Source: G963668435 sp963668435
GTDB taxonomy: Bacteria; Latescibacterota; Latescibacteria; Latescibacterales; Latescibacteraceae
NCBI GenBank assembly: GCA_963668435.2
Contig: CAXXSC010000001.1
Location: 682,001-746,000, forward strand
Direction of reading: 5' to 3'
Length of the DNA: 64,000 nucleotides
This document shows, piece after piece, positions 44,590 through 53,506 of the stretch. The position numbers were made by a program, and so were the translations under genes. Numbering within the stretch: the first letter of the stretch is position 1; each line of letters begins with the position of its first letter. Below the pieces are notes generated by a model. That model ran no database searches and was not told the origin of the DNA. It saw nothing but the letters and a program-made list of their open reading frames with translations.

Positions 44590-45684
44590 ATGAAAAGCAG
44601 AGCAATGGTGCTCGAGGCGTTCAACGAACCGCTTCGAATGCATGAAATAGAGGTGCCGGAACCCGGCGAGGGCTGGGTGCTGGTGAAAATGCTGGCCGCG
44701 GGAGTCTGCGGTTCCGATGTCCACATGTGGAAAGGCGAGGATCCGCGCACGCCGCTTCCGCTGACACTGGGGCACGAGGGTGTCGGTGAGATCGTTTCGA
44801 TCGGCGGAACTCGCATGACTGCTGATGGCCGTTCACTCTCGCCCGGCGACAGGATCGCCTGGAACCGCGGGATGGTATGCGGAAAATGTCATTACTGTGC
44901 CGATCTCAATAAGCCTTTCCTCTGCGAGAACCGCAGTGTTTTCGGTATCAGCATACCTTTTGACGAGGGACCTCGTCTCAACGGCTGTTATGCCGAACAT
45001 ATAATGCTGCGTCCGGAGACCGATATTTTTCTTGCCGCTGATATCGACCCTGCGGTGCTTGTTCCCGCCTCCTGTTCGGGAGGGACTGCTGCCCACGCTT
45101 TCGATTACATCGAGGCAGACCTTTCCGGCAAAACGATTGTCGTTCAGGGGCCGGGACCTTTGGGGGCGTTCGCGGTCGCATTCGCTGCGGCACGTAATGC
45201 AGAAAATATCGTGGTTATCGGCGGCTCGAAAGGCAGGCTCAAAATATGTGAGGGCCTTGGTGCGACAACACTGTTGAATCGTCGCGAGACAAGTCTGGAA
45301 GAGCGCCGTGAGGCTGTTCTGGAACTTACTGCCGGACGAGGGGCCGATTATGTTGTCGAGGCGGCCGGAGCGAACGGCGCGGTCGTAGAGGGCGTCAAGC
45401 TTTTGATCAAGGGCGGCTCATTTATTTCAACCGGGTATTCACAGCCGGCAGGTACCGAATCGCTGGATTTTTTCCGGGACATCGTTTCGCGGAATATCAC
45501 CATACAGGGTATCTGGGTGAGTGCGACAGCCCATGTGAAATCGGCAATCGATCTAGTTTCCGCGAATCCTGATGCTTTTGCGGCACTGGTGAGCCACCGT
45601 TTCCCGCTGGAACAGGCCAACGAGGCGCTCGAGGTCATGCGCGAACGGATCGCAATCAAGGCTGTGCTCGAAATGACCGCTTGA
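44590..45684 (+). CDS. Zinc-dependent medium-chain alcohol/polyol dehydrogenase
   Basis: A 364-residue MDR enzyme. Catalytic zinc ligands are in GVCGSDVHMW and LGHEGVG; the structural zinc site is CGKCHYC...LC (about residues 97-115). The Rossmann part begins VVQGPGPLGAFAV and contains a GGSKGR loop, consistent with NAD. It resembles sorbitol, threonine and galactitol dehydrogenases. It sits between an OYE-family reductase and a Gfo/Idh enzyme in one direction, supporting a role in sugar or polyol oxidation. Confidence 0.88.
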   Translation: MKSRAMVLEAFNEPLRMHEIEVPEPGEGWVLVKMLAAGVCGSDVHMWKGEDPRTPLPLTLGHEGVGEIVSIGGTRMTADGRSLSPGDRIAWNRGMVCGKCHYCADLNKPFLCENRSVFGISIPFDEGPRLNGCYAEHIMLRPETDIFLAADIDPAVLVPASCSGGTAAHAFDYIEADLSGKTIVVQGPGPLGAFAVAFAAARNAENIVVIGGSKGRLKICEGLGATTLLNRRETSLEERREAVLELTAGRGADYVVEAAGANGAVVEGVKLLIKGGSFISTGYSQPAGTESLDFFRDIVSRNITIQGIWVSATAHVKSAIDLVSANPDAFAALVSHRFPLEQANEALEVMRERIAIKAVLEMTA

Positions 45685-45748
45685 TCTGTGCCGGTGACAA
45701 GTTTTAAAGAAATAATAACGTGCAGTTTTTGAGAAAGAAGGTGCTTAT

Positions 45749-47110
45749 ATGTCGGAAAATACAAAACAGAAACGCCGGACATTCCTCAGAAACGCCGCGG
45801 CAACCGCCGGATCGGCAGCTGTGGCAACGGCAGCGCGTCCGGTGCTTGGCGCAAACGACCGTGTGAGGGTCGGGTTCATCGGTGTCGGCAATCGCGGCTC
45901 CCAGCTTCTCAGCTCATTCATGAAGAACCGCGATGTGGAGGTCGCCGCCCTCGCCGATTGCTACGAACCGTATCTCACCCGCGACCGCTCGAAAGTGCAC
46001 AGCCGTTATCTCGATGAGATCGGGCACCAGATTCCGATGATGGGTGAGACATTCAAAAACAAGGTCGATGTCTACACCGATTTCAGGAAACTGATCGACC
46101 GCAACGATATCGATGCTGTCTGTATCGCCACGCCCGATCACTGGCATGCCATCCAGGCGATTCAGGCGATGGAATCCGGTAAGGACGTCTACGTGGAAAA
46201 ACCGCTCACGGTGGCCATCAAAGAGGGGCGGAAAATGGTCGAGGTGGCCAAACGGACAAAGCGGGTCAACCAGGTCGGCATTCACCGACGGGCCTCTTCA
46301 GTCTATCGCGACCTCGTGGAAAAAGTGCAGAATGGTCTGATCGGCAAGGTGACTTTTGCACGTGCCTACCGTATCAGCAACATGGCTCCGGATGGTATCG
46401 GCAAGACCCGGCCGGAACCGGCTCCCGAAGGGCTCGATTGGGATATGTGGCTCGGTCCGCGCCCGAAAATACCTTTCCGCTATAATATCCATCCCTACCG
46501 TTTCCGCTGGTGGAAAGAGTATTCCTCGCAGATGGGCAACTGGGGTGTCCACTATTTCGATGCCATCCGCTGGCTGATTGGTGAACAGGCGCCGGTATCG
46601 GTTACAACCTCCGGTGGCAATTACATTGTCGATGATGACCGCAATATTCCCGACACCTCGGATACGACATTCGAGTTCGCATCGGGACGGATTCTGGTTT
46701 TCAGTATTTTGGAGGGCACCGGAACCCGCATTATCAACGGTGATGTGGAACTTCATGGCAGCAAGGGCACGCTTTCACCCAGCGAACGCGGTTACAGCAT
46801 CACCCCCGCCCGTCCCGGTCAGTTCCAGACCTGGAAAGATCCTGTGGAGCCGGTCGATTTCAGGCTTGACATGCGCGAGGATAACACTCTCCGCCATATC
46901 CGTAATTTCCTTGACTGTATCAAGAGCCGCGAAGAATGCTACTGCTCGCTGGAAGAGGGGCATCGCTCCACCTCATTCGCGCTCATGGCCAATATTGCGT
47001 TCGAGCGTAAAAAACGTCTCGAATGGGATGCGGAAAAAGAGCGTTTCACCAACGACGACAAGGCGAACAAGATGCTCGAATACGATTACAGGAAGCCCTG
47101 GAAACTCTGA
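45749..47110 (+). CDS. Tat-tagged Gfo/Idh/MocA-family oxidoreductase
   Basis: A 453-residue exported oxidoreductase. Tat leader KRRTFLRNAAATAG; NAD motif FIGVGNRGSQL; VEKPLTVAIKEG (about 150) and TPDHWHAIQA are diagnostic. The C-terminal half carries FRWWKEYSSQMGNWGVHYFD, the substrate-facing His motif. It closely resembles the Planctomycete/Latescibacteria-type secreted subgroup often found beside sugar isomerases. AAGAAGG precedes the ATG. Followed after 32 bases by a Tat-tagged sugar isomerase-like gene. Confidence 0.88.
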   Translation: MSENTKQKRRTFLRNAAATAGSAAVATAARPVLGANDRVRVGFIGVGNRGSQLLSSFMKNRDVEVAALADCYEPYLTRDRSKVHSRYLDEIGHQIPMMGETFKNKVDVYTDFRKLIDRNDIDAVCIATPDHWHAIQAIQAMESGKDVYVEKPLTVAIKEGRKMVEVAKRTKRVNQVGIHRRASSVYRDLVEKVQNGLIGKVTFARAYRISNMAPDGIGKTRPEPAPEGLDWDMWLGPRPKIPFRYNIHPYRFRWWKEYSSQMGNWGVHYFDAIRWLIGEQAPVSVTTSGGNYIVDDDRNIPDTSDTTFEFASGRILVFSILEGTGTRIINGDVELHGSKGTLSPSERGYSITPARPGQFQTWKDPVEPVDFRLDMREDNTLRHIRNFLDCIKSREECYCSLEEGHRSTSFALMANIAFERKKRLEWDAEKERFTNDDKANKMLEYDYRKPWKL

Positions 47111-47142
47111 TCACACTGACACTTGCAGATATGGAGCCGGAC

Positions 47143-48081
47143 ATGGACAGGAATATTCAGACCCGCAGGGATTTCATCGCGAAAACAGGGGCGATCGGCG
47201 CTGCCGCGGCAGGAGGGGCGCTCTTTACACAGGAAACATCGGCCGCCGGACGCGATCACACAAAACGCCGTATCTGTATTTTTACCAAGCATTTGCAGTG
47301 GATGGACTATAAAGAGGCCGCGGATGCAGCAAAAGAGATAGGTTTCGATGGCGTCGATATACCGGTGAGGCCGGGAGGGCATGTTCTTCCCGGAAAAGCG
47401 CTCGACGATCTCCCGCGAGCTGTCGAGGCGTTCCGTTCGGCGGGTCTCGAGGTCTGCATGATCACCACCGCGATCAATGGTGTCGATTCGCCCCATGCCG
47501 AGGCTATCCTCAAGACTATGCGTGAGCTGGAGATTCCCTACTACCGCATGGGATATTACCATTATGACAAGGAAGTCGGCATCGCGAAAAGTCTCGATAA
47601 CCTTGTTCCGAAGGTGAAAGAGCTTGCGGACATGAACCGCCAGTACGGTGTCCACGGGGCCTATCAGAACCATTCGGGTGCGTATCTCGGTGCACCGATA
47701 TGGGATATCTGGTATCTCATGAGGGCGGTCGATCCCCGCTGGATTGGCTGTCAGTATGACATCCGCCACAATACTGTCGAGGGCGGTCTTTCCTGGAAAG
47801 TCGATCTTGAACTGATCGCACCCTGGATCAGGACTACGGTTATAAAAGATTTTAAATGGGGTCAGGTCGATGGAAAATGGAAAGTCGTTAACACGTTCAT
47901 CGACGAGGGAATGGTCGATTTCGACACCTATTACGGCGAGATAAAACGTCTCGGTGTCGGCGGCCCGATTTCCATGCATTTCGAGTATCCGCACGAGAAA
48001 GAGCGCTCATTCGTGACACCGTTGTTCAAAAAAGACCTCGAGCGGTTACGGGCCCATATCCGGAAAGCTGGATTGAGCTGA
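47143..48081 (+). CDS. Tat-tagged sugar phosphate isomerase/epimerase-like TIM barrel
   Basis: A 312-residue xylose-isomerase-like TIM-barrel protein (AP endonuclease 2 fold) with Tat leader TRRDFIAKTGAIG. Metal-binding positions are suggested by YQNHSGAYLG, QYDIRHNT and MHFEYPHE. The ATG at 47143 has GGAG 7 bases upstream and removes an upstream stretch overlapping the previous gene. Members act as isomerases, epimerases or 3-keto-glycoside lyase partners of Gfo/Idh enzymes, which fits the gene order. Confidence 0.83.
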   Translation: MDRNIQTRRDFIAKTGAIGAAAAGGALFTQETSAAGRDHTKRRICIFTKHLQWMDYKEAADAAKEIGFDGVDIPVRPGGHVLPGKALDDLPRAVEAFRSAGLEVCMITTAINGVDSPHAEAILKTMRELEIPYYRMGYYHYDKEVGIAKSLDNLVPKVKELADMNRQYGVHGAYQNHSGAYLGAPIWDIWYLMRAVDPRWIGCQYDIRHNTVEGGLSWKVDLELIAPWIRTTVIKDFKWGQVDGKWKVVNTFIDEGMVDFDTYYGEIKRLGVGGPISMHFEYPHEKERSFVTPLFKKDLERLRAHIRKAGLS

Positions 48082-48141
48082 TTTTTGCCGGAATAATACC
48101 TGATACCGACGGGAACAGCCGGAACAGGAAGCGGGAGAGAC

Positions 48142-49560
48142 ATGCATCAGAAACAGAAAGTTATGAACCGTCGCGAATTCATGGGCAGGGCTGCGGCTGG
48201 CACTGCGGCACTGGGGCTCATGGGGGTACCGCGAACCAGTTCGGCGGCGGTTACTGATAAAAAAGGAGCAGGAATGCCAGTTACGATACAGAATGTCGAT
48301 GCCGATTTCGAACGTGAGCCGCTGGTGAGGCCGTTCGGCTTCAAGGGCGGTTACATGAGTGAAATATGGCAGGCGGCGGCAATGATGGAAAGCGGTCGCG
48401 GCAATAAGGCTGTCGGACTCTGCACCCAGAGTGTGCTCTGGTCAGACGCCTCGGTTTTTTCGAGCCACTCGGAAAGCGGCGGCAATGCGCTTATGTACGC
48501 CATGAGCGAATACGCCCTTCGACTTGTCCGGGGACGGACGTTCGAAAACCCGGTGGAACTGCTCGATTCCGTCCTCGAGGAGGTTTACTCCTACGGCAAG
48601 GGGATCACCGGCAGGTTCGATCTCCGTAAAACATTTGCGCTCAATGCGCTGGTCGGTTTTGACAACGCCGCGTGGATACTCTATGCCCGTGACAACAATA
48701 TCACGAATTTCGATGACATGATTCCGGTTGAGTACCGTCCCGCACTGTCGACCCGTCATGACAAGGTGGCCTCGATCCCGCTGATGTCCTACGGTGTTCC
48801 GGTTGACGAGATCACGGAGGCTGTCGACGATGGTTATTTCTTCATGAAGATCAAGATCGGTCAGCCGGGAGATCAGGCAGAAATGCTCGAAAAAGACAAG
48901 GCCCGCCTGTCAGCTATCCATGAGGCTATCGGCGACCGCAGGACAAGCCATAGCGCCGACGGGAAACTGCCGTACTATTTCGATGCCAATGGCCGTTACG
49001 AATCGAAGGAAACGCTCATGCGTCTGCTCGACCATGCCGACAAGATCGGTGCTCTCGGTCAGATCGCGATTATCGAGGAGCCGTTCCCGGAGGATATGGA
49101 GATCGATGTCGGAGATTTCGGTGTCCGTATCGCCGCCGACGAAAGTGCCCACACCGACGAGGACGCTGTCCGGCGTATCGACATGGGCTACGGCGCCATC
49201 GCGCTCAAAGCCATCGCCAAGACCCTTTCCATGACCATGAAAATCGCTGCCGCGGTCCACGAGCGGAATGTGCCCTGTTTCTGTGCCGACCTTACTGTCA
49301 ATCCCATTCTGATCGACTGGAACAAGAATGTCGCGGCACGGCTGGCTCCGTTCCCCGGTCTCGGTCTCGGCCTGCTCGAGACCAACGGTCATCAGAACTA
49401 CCTTAACTGGGGTGCGATGCTCGGGTATCACCCCTGTAATGGGGCTGAGTGGACGAAGACGAAGGACGGTATTTTTTCGCTCGATGATGATTTTTACGCG
49501 AAAAGCGGCGGCATCCTGATGGATTCGTCTCACTACACCGAGATGTTCAAGCGGGCTTGA
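48142..49560 (+). CDS. Tat-tagged enolase-superfamily (mandelate racemase/MLE-like) enzyme
   Basis: A 472-residue enzyme with leader MNRREFMGRAAAG. The C-terminal barrel shows KIKIG (catalytic KxK, about residue 235), metal ligands in YYFDANGRY, IEEPF and AADES, and a late ETNGHQNYLNW segment. Family members dehydrate or racemise sugar acids such as galactonate, gluconate or mandelate. The normal family is cytoplasmic, so the Tat leader is notable. The RBS is GGGAGAG. Confidence 0.83.
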   Translation: MHQKQKVMNRREFMGRAAAGTAALGLMGVPRTSSAAVTDKKGAGMPVTIQNVDADFEREPLVRPFGFKGGYMSEIWQAAAMMESGRGNKAVGLCTQSVLWSDASVFSSHSESGGNALMYAMSEYALRLVRGRTFENPVELLDSVLEEVYSYGKGITGRFDLRKTFALNALVGFDNAAWILYARDNNITNFDDMIPVEYRPALSTRHDKVASIPLMSYGVPVDEITEAVDDGYFFMKIKIGQPGDQAEMLEKDKARLSAIHEAIGDRRTSHSADGKLPYYFDANGRYESKETLMRLLDHADKIGALGQIAIIEEPFPEDMEIDVGDFGVRIAADESAHTDEDAVRRIDMGYGAIALKAIAKTLSMTMKIAAAVHERNVPCFCADLTVNPILIDWNKNVAARLAPFPGLGLGLLETNGHQNYLNWGAMLGYHPCNGAEWTKTKDGIFSLDDDFYAKSGGILMDSSHYTEMFKRA

Positions 49561-49627
49561 TTTTTGTAGAGAATACGATTGATATAATCTAAAGAATAAT
49601 ATGCCACTAACGACTATAGGGGTTGTC

Positions 49628-51070
49628 ATGGCTGGCGAAAACGGTGCAAAAGAAGAAAAGGTTTGCGGTCTGCCCATGTTTGCGGCGGCCGATCCGGAGG
49701 TGCTCGAACAGGAACGCGCGGAATTGGCGGCACTCGAAACGAAAGGGCGTTTTGACCGCTGGAGGGGATATCTTTCGCGGACCGGTCCGGGATGGCTTCA
49801 GAGCGCGATCACGCTCGGCGGCGGCAGTGCGATATCGTCGCTTTACCTCGGCGCTCATTTTCAGTACAAACTTCTCTGGGTGCAGCCGCTCGCCATGCTG
49901 GTGGGTATTGTGATGCTTATGGCGGCATCGCACCAGACACTTTCGACCTGTGAACGGCCTTTCGATGCCATGAAACGCTATATCCATCCGGTGATTGCCT
50001 ATGCCTGGGCGCTGGCGGCAATTATCGCGTCGGTCGTTTTTCATCTTCCGCAATACGCGCTTGCGGCCGGAGTTTCTGAGGATATGGTCGGCGTTTTCAC
50101 CGGTTGGGAGCCTTCCGGTGCGGGACGGAACCTTTTCCTGCTTGCTGTCGGATTCATTGTCATGCTCATCTCGGTGGCGATTACCTGGAATTATGGCAAG
50201 GGGCTCAAGGGCATCAAGCTCTATGAAAAGATGCTGCGGGCATTCGTACTTCTGATCATCTGCGCTTTCTTTGTCGTGATTGTGCGGAGCACGCTGGAGG
50301 GACGAATCGAATGGGCTAAGCTACTTAAGGGATTTCTGCCGCTGTATGTGCCTACCGATCCAGCTGGTGTGACCAAGGTCATGGCCGCGTTCGGCGCCTC
50401 GGTCGGTATCAATCAGGCATTTCTGTTTGGCTATTCACAGCTGGCGCGCGGCTGGGGTCGTGAACACCGCGGCCTCGCGAAATTCGACCTCATGAGCGGC
50501 ATGTTCGTGCCTTTCGTGATCGCGACCTCGCTCATGGTCATTGCCGCCGGATGCACCATATACGGCACTGAGTTCGCGCCATCCGACATAACTCCCGCCA
50601 ATGCGGGAATGCTCATCGCCGCCACCGGTGTCGGGCCGCTGATCGGGCGTTTCATCTTTGGTTTCGGCATTCTCGGCATGACACTGAGCACGATCACCGT
50701 GCAGATGCTGGTTACCGGATTTGCCGCCTGTGAGATGCTCGGTCTCGAACCGAAAGGCTGGAACTACCGTCTGGCCTGCCTCATACCGACACCGGCGTTT
50801 CTCGGTGTCATACTCTGGAAGACCATGGGCACCTGGATTGCACTGCCTGCCTTTACGTTCGGCCTCATGATGCTTCCGATCGCTTATATCGGCTGGTTTA
50901 TCCTGCAGAACAGCGCCAGATATCTCGGTGAGGACAAGCCGCGCGGCAGAAGCGCTTTCTGGTGGAACACGGCAATGGGCATTTCTTTGGCGGTGACCCT
51001 GACCAGTGTGATCTACACCCTGATCAAGACATGGCGGCCGTTGATGGAGCTTCTGGGAAAGATTTTCTGA
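49628..51070 (+). CDS. Divergent Nramp-like transporter, copy 1
   Basis: A 480-residue inner-membrane protein with about 11 helices, resembling the Nramp (LeuT-fold) family: RTGPGWLQSAITLGGGSAISSLYLGA, LLWVQPLAMLVGIVMLMAA and GINQAFLFGYSQLARGWG. The metal-binding DPGN motif of helix 1 is replaced by LGGGS, so transport of divalent metal is doubtful. The N-terminus begins with a conserved cytosolic VCGLPMFAAADPE segment shared with copy 2. The ATG at 49628 with AGGGG upstream is preferred over 49601. Its place in a sugar-acid catabolic run suggests it may import an organic substrate. Confidence 0.75.
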   Translation: MAGENGAKEEKVCGLPMFAAADPEVLEQERAELAALETKGRFDRWRGYLSRTGPGWLQSAITLGGGSAISSLYLGAHFQYKLLWVQPLAMLVGIVMLMAASHQTLSTCERPFDAMKRYIHPVIAYAWALAAIIASVVFHLPQYALAAGVSEDMVGVFTGWEPSGAGRNLFLLAVGFIVMLISVAITWNYGKGLKGIKLYEKMLRAFVLLIICAFFVVIVRSTLEGRIEWAKLLKGFLPLYVPTDPAGVTKVMAAFGASVGINQAFLFGYSQLARGWGREHRGLAKFDLMSGMFVPFVIATSLMVIAAGCTIYGTEFAPSDITPANAGMLIAATGVGPLIGRFIFGFGILGMTLSTITVQMLVTGFAACEMLGLEPKGWNYRLACLIPTPAFLGVILWKTMGTWIALPAFTFGLMMLPIAYIGWFILQNSARYLGEDKPRGRSAFWWNTAMGISLAVTLTSVIYTLIKTWRPLMELLGKIF

Positions 51071-51086
51071 CAAGGGTATGAGATAG

Positions 51087-51932
51087 TTGAGCGAGAATGA
51101 TATCCACATACGCCTCATGAACGAAAACGATATTTCCGGCGGTATGCGTCTCAAGGAGGCTGCCGGATGGAACCAGACAGAAGAGGATTGGCGGCGTTTT
51201 CTCGAATTGAGTCCTGACGGTTGTTTTGTTGCGGAATCAGGCGGCGATCTTGTCGGTACGGTGACCACCGTGAACTATGAAAACCGTGTGTCATGGATCG
51301 GTATGATACTGGTCGATTCCAATCACCGCCGACGTGGCATTGCCACAGCGCTCATGAAAACCGCTATCGGACATCTCGAAGGCAAGGGTACGGTCAAGCT
51401 CGATGCCACACCGGACGGTCGTGAGGTATATCGGCGTCTTGGTTTCAAAGAGGAGTATACGTTGTACCGGCTTGTGGCTGATAGTGCTGGCGGCGGTCTT
51501 GCCGGAAATGAAAATGTCATGTCCATAAGCAGGAAACTTCTGAAAGAGCTTTTCACCCGAGACAGGATTGTTTTCGGTGCAGACAGGAGCGGACTGCTCA
51601 TGTCGCTGGTACAGCCGGGATACTTTTTCGGCGGCCAAGATGGCATTGCCGGATACTGTTTCGGGCGCAGGGGCACTAATTTCATGCAGGTGGGGCCGCT
51701 TGTAGCAGATAACGCGGAACAGGCTGCGGCGCTGGCAGCCGTAATGATTGCGAACACCGGGCAGAAAGCCTGTGTGCTCGATGTGCCTGCCGGGCAGAAA
51801 ACCTTCATCGATATGCTCACGCAGAACGAATTCAGCGTACAACGTCCGCTTTACCGGATGTATCTTGGCGAAAACAGCTATCCGGGACAAGTGGACCATG
51901 TGTACGCCATTGCCGGCCCTGAACTTGGATAA
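51087..51932 (+). CDS. Double-GNAT N-acetyltransferase-like protein
   Basis: A 281-residue protein. The first half is a GNAT domain with the acetyl-CoA loop VDSNHRRRGIATALM (about 74-88). The second half (from about 150) is a second, degenerate GNAT-like domain lacking that loop. The start is a TTG at 51087, 14 bases after the Nramp-like stop; no ATG fits better. It is sandwiched between two paralogous transporters. Substrate unknown. Confidence 0.8.
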   Translation: MSENDIHIRLMNENDISGGMRLKEAAGWNQTEEDWRRFLELSPDGCFVAESGGDLVGTVTTVNYENRVSWIGMILVDSNHRRRGIATALMKTAIGHLEGKGTVKLDATPDGREVYRRLGFKEEYTLYRLVADSAGGGLAGNENVMSISRKLLKELFTRDRIVFGADRSGLLMSLVQPGYFFGGQDGIAGYCFGRRGTNFMQVGPLVADNAEQAAALAAVMIANTGQKACVLDVPAGQKTFIDMLTQNEFSVQRPLYRMYLGENSYPGQVDHVYAIAGPELG

Positions 51933-51985
51933 CGAATGGAAATCATAAAGGATTTTGACAAGCACAATCAACAGACGGGAGTGGA

Positions 51986-53431
51986 ATGACAGAAGAAAAT
52001 ACGAATGAAACAGAACGGGTTTGCGGCCTTCCGATGTTCTCGGCCTCGGACCCGGAGTCGATCGAGCGCGAACGTCAGGAACTCGTGGCTCTCGAAAAAG
52101 AAGCGCCGGTCAAGCGTTATATCGGCTACTTTTCACGGACAGGGCCGGGATTTCTTCAGAGTGCCTTTACGCTCGGCAGCGGCACCGCGGTGGCGTCGCT
52201 CTACCTCGGCGCACATTACCAGTATGACCTTCTCTGGGTGCAGCCGCTTGCGATGGCAGCAGGAATCATCATGTTGATGGCCGCGGGCTATCAGACACTT
52301 TCGAGCTGTATGCGGCCTTTTGATGCCATGAAAACCTATCTGCATCCTTCGCTGGCATGGGCGTGGGCGATTGCCTCACTGGTTGCAACTGTTATCTGGC
52401 ATTTGCCGCAATATGCCCTTGCGGCAGGTGTTGCCGAGGATATGATCACTGTGTTGACCGGATTCGAACCTACAGGCGGCGCCCGGACAATGTTTTTGCT
52501 TGTTATCGGATTCGCGACACTGCTCGTGTCGACAGTAATTACCTGGAGCTATGGCAGCGGCTGGAAAGGCATCAAGCTCTATGAAAGTCTCCTGAAGCTG
52601 TTTATTGTGCTCATTATTATTGCGTTTGCCATCGTTGTTGTCCGTGGTGCGTTAGCGGGCCGTATCGAATGGGCGAAAGTGTTTCGCGGGTATCTGCCGC
52701 TGACAATCCCAACCGATTCCGCCGGAATAACGAAAGTCATGGCGGCTTTCAGCGCAGCTGTGGGCATCAATATGACATTCCTCTTCGGCTATTCGCTTCT
52801 GGCGCGCGGATGGGGACGGGATCACCGGGTGCTTGCAAGGTTTGACCTCATATCTGGGATGTTCCTGCCCTATCTGCTTGTGACCTCGCTGGTGATCATT
52901 TCCGCCGGATCGACGATTTTCGGGACACAATTCGCGCCTTCCGATATCAGTCCCGCAAATGCCGGTGTGCTCATCTCCGCTACCGGTGTGGGGCCTGTTG
53001 TCGGACGTTTCATATTCGGTATCGGCATGCTCGGTATGGCGCTCAGTTCGATAACTCTCCAGATGCTCGTGGCGGGATTCGCTGCCTGTGAAATGCTCGG
53101 CAAGGAGCCGGGTGGCTGGAGCTACCGTCTGGCCTGCCTCATTCCCGCCCCGGCGTTTCTCGGCGTGATTCTCTGGCAGAAAATGGGAACCTGGGTGGCC
53201 CTGCCGACCTCGGCATTCTGCCTGATCATGCTGCCCATCCCCTATGTCGGCTGGATGCTGCTGATGAATAACCGGAAGTACCTTGGAAAGGATCGACCCG
53301 AGGGAAAAAGCCGTCTGATCTGGAACATAGTAATGGGATTTTCGGTTACCGTTACCATGATAAGTGTTGTCTATTTGACCGTGAACAAAATCAAGCCGCT
53401 CATGAACATGATTTCCGGGTTTTTTGGCTGA
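51986..53431 (+). CDS. Divergent Nramp-like transporter, copy 2
   Basis: A 481-residue paralogue of the transporter at 49628-51070, conserved along its whole length: VCGLPMFSASDPE at the N-terminus, SRTGPGFLQSAFTLGSGTAVASL in helix 1, GINMTFLFGYSLLARGWG, and ACEMLGKEPGGWSYRLACLIP. It also lacks the DPGN motif (LGSGT instead). GGGAGTGG precedes the ATG. The two copies flanking one GNAT gene indicate local duplication followed by divergence, perhaps for related substrates. Confidence 0.75.
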   Translation: MTEENTNETERVCGLPMFSASDPESIERERQELVALEKEAPVKRYIGYFSRTGPGFLQSAFTLGSGTAVASLYLGAHYQYDLLWVQPLAMAAGIIMLMAAGYQTLSSCMRPFDAMKTYLHPSLAWAWAIASLVATVIWHLPQYALAAGVAEDMITVLTGFEPTGGARTMFLLVIGFATLLVSTVITWSYGSGWKGIKLYESLLKLFIVLIIIAFAIVVVRGALAGRIEWAKVFRGYLPLTIPTDSAGITKVMAAFSAAVGINMTFLFGYSLLARGWGRDHRVLARFDLISGMFLPYLLVTSLVIISAGSTIFGTQFAPSDISPANAGVLISATGVGPVVGRFIFGIGMLGMALSSITLQMLVAGFAACEMLGKEPGGWSYRLACLIPAPAFLGVILWQKMGTWVALPTSAFCLIMLPIPYVGWMLLMNNRKYLGKDRPEGKSRLIWNIVMGFSVTVTMISVVYLTVNKIKPLMNMISGFFG

Positions 53432-53506
53432 TTGTTCGGTTTTTGACCTGATGTTATCAGGATCAACGAATACAGGTACTAATCGATGCAGGAATTTTGA
53501 TTTACC

